The notes under the pieces were generated by a model, which saw only the letters and a list, made by a program, of their open reading frames with translations, made no database searches and was not told the origin of the DNA. From NCBI RefSeq assembly GCF_023277925.1, contig NZ_CP063832.1, positions 3,842,501 to 3,906,500 of the forward strand: DNA of 64,000 bases, read 5' to 3'. The translations under genes and the position numbers were made by a program. The DNA comes from Pseudomonas entomophila. Lineage in GTDB: Bacteria; Pseudomonadota; Gammaproteobacteria; Pseudomonadales; Pseudomonadaceae. Each line of letters opens with the position of its first letter. Within the stretch, counting starts at the first letter, position 1. Shown piece after piece: positions 60,601 through 64,000 of this stretch.

Positions 60601-62384
60601 TTGATGGCTACCTGGAACGGGTAAAACCCTATGACCAGGCGCACCTGGCATTCGAGAAATCCCTGGTTGATCACCCTGGCGTCGCCTACGATGACCTGCC
60701 AGAGGAACTGCAGATACAGCGGCAAGCGCTACGGGCCCTGCGCAACGAGGCACGGGAAAACCTGAATGTATTGGCACTCACCTACGAAAAACAGACTGGA
60801 TTGATAAGGGAGCAGGAGCAGTTGTACACCCGCCTGAGCGACCCGAGATACACCAGGTTCGACCCCAAGGGCGCAGCTACCTTTGCCCGTGGTCAGTGGT
60901 GGGAGCAGTTGCTTTTTTCCGACCTGCAGCAGTGCCGCCGCCTGCTCGACATGAATGACAACGAAACGCTCAAGAACCAATCGCGTCGGCTAGTGCAATT
61001 GCCGTTCGGCCAGGAGCAGGCACAACTGTACCTGGACTACAGCAAGAACATCGAGGCTGCGCTGGCTTTGCATAGACGCTTCTTCAAGGTCAGCCAACGC
61101 CTCGACCAGAACCTTAGCGAGGCGCTGACAGATGGGCAGATCCAGTTCTCAGGCAAGCGCAAGAAGCTCGATACCATCATCAACAACCGCCGATACTCGA
61201 CGCTGATCACCCGTGCCCAGATCCTCAGCGACCTGAATCAGTTGATCGTGAGGAGAGATCTGCTCACCGAAGAGAACTTCGAAAGTACCCTGCTTTCTCA
61301 GAACGCCCTGGGTAGCAAGCGTCTGCATGAAGCGCTGCTGAGCCACGACAGCCTGGCGGCGGCCCGCCTGAAGCCAGAAGCACAGAAAGAGCCGCTGGAG
61401 AGCGCGCTGCGCGAATACAAACTGTCACTGGGCAATGCCGAGTATCTGCTTTCACGCAACATTTCGGCGGTGGACAGCGGCAGGCTCAACGAATACATCG
61501 CTGAGCTGAATGCACTGATAAACCTGACCGAGAGTGACCTTGCCTTCGTTTCTGCTGCCGCCGACAAACCGAATGTGGAACCCGATCAACCTCTGACCCA
61601 TAAAGTACGCTCCGCGAGGCGCAAGGTGATCCGCACTACCCAGGGCAGGTCCTTGGTCGTCGAGGAAGCTGAGGAGGGCAGCGAAACCGTACAGGTCGAC
61701 CCGCTGACCGAACAAACCGTTGCGCGCTATCAGCAACAAGGTGATCACTGGGAGGCTGTCCCGCAAGTTGTGCCGGTACCTGACTACGCTCGACTGCGCC
61801 GCACCGGCAATGACCTGTTGGCCCAGAAAGCCGCCAGGATCGCCCACGCCTCCCGCCACCTGGACGGGCCCAACAGCCTGGCGGACCAGATTGATTTCTA
61901 CATTCAGGACATGTCAGAGATTGCCGGGCAATTGCGTGCCGGCCCGGAGCAAGGACATGCTTTGGCCACCCGGCTGGATCAAGCGATTACCGAGGTGCAG
62001 GCAGAAAAGCAGCGCCTCTTGACCGCCGCCTACCTTGGCACCCAGCACCCAGACAGCAAAGCCTTGCGTTTCCTGCTGGAGGCAGAAGAAATCGAGGTGA
62101 AGCTGACCAGGCGCCGCAAGAAGCTCAAGGCCAATGACTTTCTGGATGTGTATGACGTTTATCGCCTGCAGCCCAGGCAGAAGCTCTGGGAAGCGCACTT
62201 CCACTACACCAGCGCCAGTGCCAATGCCCGGCGCTTTGCCAAAGGTCATTTGAAGTTCGCGGACGCCATGAGCCGTGACGAGCGCTTGCAACGCGCACAG
62301 GCACAGGCAGAGCGATATGACATTTATCGGGGTGATCTGCGCCTCGAGCAGATCGAGGACCTTATCCCGTTCCCCGACAACTGA
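57687..62384 (+). CDS. giant protein resembling dermonecrotic-toxin-domain (ToxA_N/DUF6543-like) proteins
   Basis: A 1565-aa protein. Residues about 15-330 follow the pattern I recall for dermonecrotic-toxin N-terminal domain proteins of Pseudomonas: FAKRPSLREVVATAGFNALAARYP, a middle FWNSREGDSDVTRLRWMQQVLKAALLG, and LPDLLVTGKKDARDLVLWCKPSG. A hydrophobic stretch at about 703-735 (VRFAWLAFNTATPLL, GLLAWLVAALLSI) could insert into membranes. At about 855-940 a Trp/Tyr/Gly-rich module occurs (DRYYVKL, GPWLTRWNGEWRIDL). The rest is charged helix and coiled coil. No signal peptide, and no recognised catalytic domain. Hand counts of three lines give 53-58% GC against 65% in ubiE. Nothing adjacent resembles an immunity or secretion gene. 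Identity from memory of the family; needs a profile search. Confidence 0.7.
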   Translation: MPQSPPPPSLSFKQLVATQFAKRPSLREVVATAGFNALAARYPWTRRNHPQLQSIKGFSILHGLDEEPPTQAGSLVDTLLEHFLNGQPMALKPTDQLSLNPPAIFRPQEAAPAIDVRMADLNMAYDDMLATLCEAFQQAQVSFWNSREGDSDVTRLRWMQQVLKAALLGTLERQGLDSDQKALLYAMLAQTGTSATAQGLQVSFDTQGSTVDEVLPDLLVTGKKDARDLVLWCKPSGTVRGFNSLPAFAIALRDELSERHVFDTMSWACTALSEDPFGYQARQLLNGVLQQIDRAQLGAIEQVSDLEELYSKLSDPASTFPAGFQLEQSTPAITPPGWLENATVTDRFQYHMALLELSAGQMLAQGETSLDGIEDLQQYTVRRLREQMRDDHPTQQPYNPDQVQITISQVVQVSSTGPAQLEYLKTISLTELAISRLPLGSDQVASAVQLADQQTLSSWMDLDYVSALITAVDVGGQYPQFVHDQLQTGTDTDKRRQRFAEEWRGALLLSALQAKIVGQLNERTWQAVADFCRRKANASASLNLAPLSFNSVPGGPKANLVHGMFVLEVPSTGAWVLYRPMVTSQAVRQFDSRSQLMTSIRAEQALQQDILAWLDDEARPIYANDGFTHPHLHAGLAELAHLLGPASTLAADTIERLRAPVTLAFTPWSGDLDELMYQARAGVLLLLASRQSLSNAQQRWALVVRFAWLAFNTATPLLRGPAGLLAWLVAALLSIKDDLTALTQGSTEEKLLASADILLNVAMLLAHGPATAKPEPELPPQPEPRRVSSATAQQPPEQKNWQAPAEQARPVSLHISQWGNHQRLGNLPREEREALDTLRANVSLNGQSALASGRMRGLYKVDDRYYVKLQDVAFEVEESWNGVHIIGPEVSQSEWSQTWGGQPDGYYIVGRERIRGPWLTRWNGEWRIDLHMSGGMPKTAKALIDEKKEAFTKMLESRAANDKKLTSTEAFIDGYLERVKPYDQAHLAFEKSLVDHPGVAYDDLPEELQIQRQALRALRNEARENLNVLALTYEKQTGLIREQEQLYTRLSDPRYTRFDPKGAATFARGQWWEQLLFSDLQQCRRLLDMNDNETLKNQSRRLVQLPFGQEQAQLYLDYSKNIEAALALHRRFFKVSQRLDQNLSEALTDGQIQFSGKRKKLDTIINNRRYSTLITRAQILSDLNQLIVRRDLLTEENFESTLLSQNALGSKRLHEALLSHDSLAAARLKPEAQKEPLESALREYKLSLGNAEYLLSRNISAVDSGRLNEYIAELNALINLTESDLAFVSAAADKPNVEPDQPLTHKVRSARRKVIRTTQGRSLVVEEAEEGSETVQVDPLTEQTVARYQQQGDHWEAVPQVVPVPDYARLRRTGNDLLAQKAARIAHASRHLDGPNSLADQIDFYIQDMSEIAGQLRAGPEQGHALATRLDQAITEVQAEKQRLLTAAYLGTQHPDSKALRFLLEAEEIEVKLTRRRKKLKANDFLDVYDVYRLQPRQKLWEAHFHYTSASANARRFAKGHLKFADAMSRDERLQRAQAQAERYDIYRGDLRLEQIEDLIPFPDN

Positions 62385-62396
62385 CAGCAGCGGGCG

Positions 62397-62672
62397 TCAG
62401 GCCAGTGCCTTGTCCAGCGCCCGCTCGATCTCGCCCTTGATGGTGCCGCTCATCATCGACAGCATCATGCCCAGCTTCAGCTCGACGCGGATGCTGTCGT
62501 CGAAGATCTGCACGCTGCCGTTGGCGCCGCTGCGCGACACATCAACACGGTCGCCGTTCCAGCTGGCCTTGAGGTCATACTCACGGGCCAGCCGGTCCAC
62601 CAGCGCCTGCGCCTTGGCGCGGACGGCTTCGCGGCCGAGGGAGTGTTTGCGTTCGACGCTGATCTGGGTCAT
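62397..62672 (-). CDS. polyhydroxyalkanoic acid system family protein
   Basis: A 91-aa protein starting MTQISVERKHSLGREAVRAKA; the upstream open frame is not conserved. It matches the small PHA-system family (PHA_gran_rgn): AQALVDRLAREYDLKASWNGDRVDVSRSGANGSVQIFDDSIRVEL and a C-terminal amphipathic helix. Found in pseudomonads between the pha genes and ubiE. The exact role is unknown; a granule-related function is inferred from naming and synteny. In this window the giant gene separates it from phaI. Confidence 0.88.
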   Translation of the reverse strand: MTQISVERKHSLGREAVRAKAQALVDRLAREYDLKASWNGDRVDVSRSGANGSVQIFDDSIRVELKLGMMLSMMSGTIKGEIERALDKALA

Positions 62673-62797
62673 GCGGGTGTTCCTGGATATGAAGACAATG
62701 GCGCCATTATGCCCCCGCCCGCCCGACGGCACACCCCGTCAAGACAAATGCGCCCGATCCCCCTAGAATGGCCGTAATTTTTTTCTGGTGAAGCGAA

Positions 62798-63568
62798 ATG
62801 ACCGACCCGCGCAAAGGCGACCACGCCGAACCCACCACACACTTCGGCTACCAGGACGTGCCCGAGAGCCAGAAGGCGAAGAAAGTCGCCGAAGTGTTCC
62901 ACTCGGTGGCCGCCAAGTACGACCTGATGAACGACGTGCTTTCCGGCGGCATGCACCGCCTGTGGAAGCGCTTCACCATCGAACTGTCCGGTGTGCGCAG
63001 CGGCAACCGGGTGCTGGACATCGCCGGCGGCACCGGTGACCTGGCCGCCAAGTTCTCGCGCCTGGTCGGCCCGACCGGCCAGGTGGTACTGGCCGACATC
63101 AACGAGTCGATGCTCAAGGTCGGCCGCGACCGCCTGCTCGACCGTGGCGTGGCCGGCAACATCGAGTTCGTCCAGGCCGATGCAGAAAAGCTGCCGTTCC
63201 CGGACAACCACTTCGACTGCGTGACCATCGCCTTTGGCCTGCGCAACGTGACGCACAAGGATGAAGCCATCCGCTCCATGCTGCGCGTGCTCAAGCCGGG
63301 CGGGCGCCTGCTGGTGCTGGAATTCTCCAAGCCCACCAACAAGCTGATGTCCAAGGCCTACGACGCCTACTCGTTCGCCTTCATGCCACTGGCCGGCAAG
63401 CTGATCACCAACGACTCGGAAAGCTACCGTTATCTCGCCGAGTCGATCCGCATGCACCCCGACCAGGAAACACTCAAGGCGATGATGGTCGAGGCCGGTT
63501 TCGACCGCGTCACCTACCACAACATGACCAGCGGCATCGTCGCCGTGCACCGGGGAATCAAGCCCTGA
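62798..63568 (+). CDS. ubiE: ubiquinone/menaquinone biosynthesis C-methyltransferase
   Basis: A 256-aa SAM-dependent enzyme that C-methylates the ubiquinone ring precursor. Motifs: [47 protein letters not shown] loop [15 protein letters not shown], and [19 protein letters not shown]. It ends [18 protein letters not shown]. Its TGA overlaps the ATG of ubiJ. Its SAH by-product feeds AhcY. Confidence 0.98.
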   Translation: MTDPRKGDHAEPTTHFGYQDVPESQKAKKVAEVFHSVAAKYDLMNDVLSGGMHRLWKRFTIELSGVRSGNRVLDIAGGTGDLAAKFSRLVGPTGQVVLADINESMLKVGRDRLLDRGVAGNIEFVQADAEKLPFPDNHFDCVTIAFGLRNVTHKDEAIRSMLRVLKPGGRLLVLEFSKPTNKLMSKAYDAYSFAFMPLAGKLITNDSESYRYLAESIRMHPDQETLKAMMVEAGFDRVTYHNMTSGIVAVHRGIKP

Positions 63569-64000
63569 TGCTGCTGGCCGGCCTGCTCGCCAGCGTCGAG
63601 CACGGGCTCAACCGCGTCCTGCGCCTGGACAGCACCGCGCTGCCGCGGCTGGCCATGCTCGAAGGCAAGGTGGTCGAGATCGACTGCGTGCAGCCGGCCC
63701 TCAAGCTGTTCGTGCTGCCCGATGAACAAGGCCTGATGCTCGCCGCCCACTGGCAGGGCGAGGTCGACTGCACCTTGCGCGCCCCCGCCGGGCGCCTGGC
63801 GCAGCTGGCCCTGGCCAAGGACAAGACCGCCGTGCTGCATAGCCCGCAGGTCGCGCTGCATGGCGACAGCGCGGTGATGCTCGACCTGTTCGGCATCCTG
63901 CAGGACCTCGACCTGGACTGGGAATACGAGCTGCAGCGCTGGCTCGGCCCGGTACCGACGGCGTTGATCGCCGGCCACCTGCGCCTGCGTGCGCGCTGGA
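63568..64000 (+). CDS. ubiJ: ubiquinone biosynthesis accessory factor UbiJ, truncated by the window edge
   Basis: The first 144 residues are visible, starting [22 protein letters not shown]. The SCP2-like lipid-binding domain is in EGKVVEIDCVQPALKLFVLPDE, LMLAAHWQGEVDCTLRAPAGRLAQLAL and VALHGDSAVMLDLFGILQDLDLDWEYELQRWLG. UbiJ binds ubiquinone intermediates and, with UbiK, supports the soluble Ubi complex. Follows ubiE with a one-base overlap, ubiB presumably comes next beyond the edge. Confidence 0.93.
   Translation, partial: MLLAGLLASVEHGLNRVLRLDSTALPRLAMLEGKVVEIDCVQPALKLFVLPDEQGLMLAAHWQGEVDCTLRAPAGRLAQLALAKDKTAVLHSPQVALHGDSAVMLDLFGILQDLDLDWEYELQRWLGPVPTALIAGHLRLRARW

Overview
The window reads as chromosomal DNA of a fluorescent Pseudomonas of the P. 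putida group. The grounds are the gene order (fba-pgk-epd-tkt; sahR-metK; ahcY-metF; pilGHIJ-chpA-chpC; gshB-tonB-algH-ruvX-pyrR-pyrB-pyrC'; hslVU; phaC1-phaZ-phaC2-phaD with phaF/phaI; ubiE-ubiJ), the high GC, and many intergenic REP-type palindromes (TTCGCCGGCAAGCCGGCTCC-like) found in that group. It is mostly core genome. I see no phage, transposase, CRISPR, tRNA or rRNA.

Layout. 1-1400: left-truncated REC-PAS-GGDEF response regulator. 1.6-7.8 kb, all minus strand: glycolytic/pentose-phosphate cluster fba, two small lipoproteins, pgk, epd, tkt. 8-10.3 kb: SahR-type regulator behind a perfect palindrome, then metK. 10.4-17.7 kb: ligB, a DUF1090 protein, cytochrome c', mltA, MAPEG, EamA exporter, a CPA1 antiporter and an acyl-CoA thioesterase. 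18-19.1 kb: tandem AidA/PixA-family genes. 19.2-21.8 kb: ahcY and metF behind a promoter and a SAH riboswitch. 21.8-32.8 kb: glycosyltransferase-like protein, periplasmic binding protein, RhlE helicase, yceI with cytochrome b561, an amine-oxidase-like flavoprotein with an unusual tail, bioA, rsmE, hemolysin-III. 32.9-42.1 kb, minus strand: Chp/Pil chemosensory operon. 42.4-50.5 kb: gshB, tonB, algH-ruvX-pyrR-pyrB-pyrC', then hslVU behind a sigma-32-like promoter. 50.6-57.5 kb: a DUF971 gene and the medium-chain-length PHA cluster. 57.7-62.4 kb: one 1565-aa protein resembling dermonecrotic-toxin-domain proteins. 62.4-64 kb: PHA-associated small protein, ubiE and truncated ubiJ.

How the genes work together. 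S-adenosylmethionine metabolism recurs. MetK makes SAM; BioA, RsmE and UbiE use it; AhcY removes the SAH by-product; MetF supplies methyl groups. The SAH signal appears to be read twice, by a DNA-binding protein (SahR, before metK) and by an RNA (before ahcY). The pha genes form the mcl-PHA cycle: two synthases, a depolymerase, a TetR regulator and two phasins. The Chp genes form a CheA-type pathway controlling type IV pili, here without pilK and chpB.

Most worth a second look: the giant protein inside the otherwise conserved pha-ubiE interval, the two-level SAH control, the reduced Chp operon, the flavoprotein with paired GFFSxLFGG motifs, and the predicted export signal on the DNA ligase LigB.
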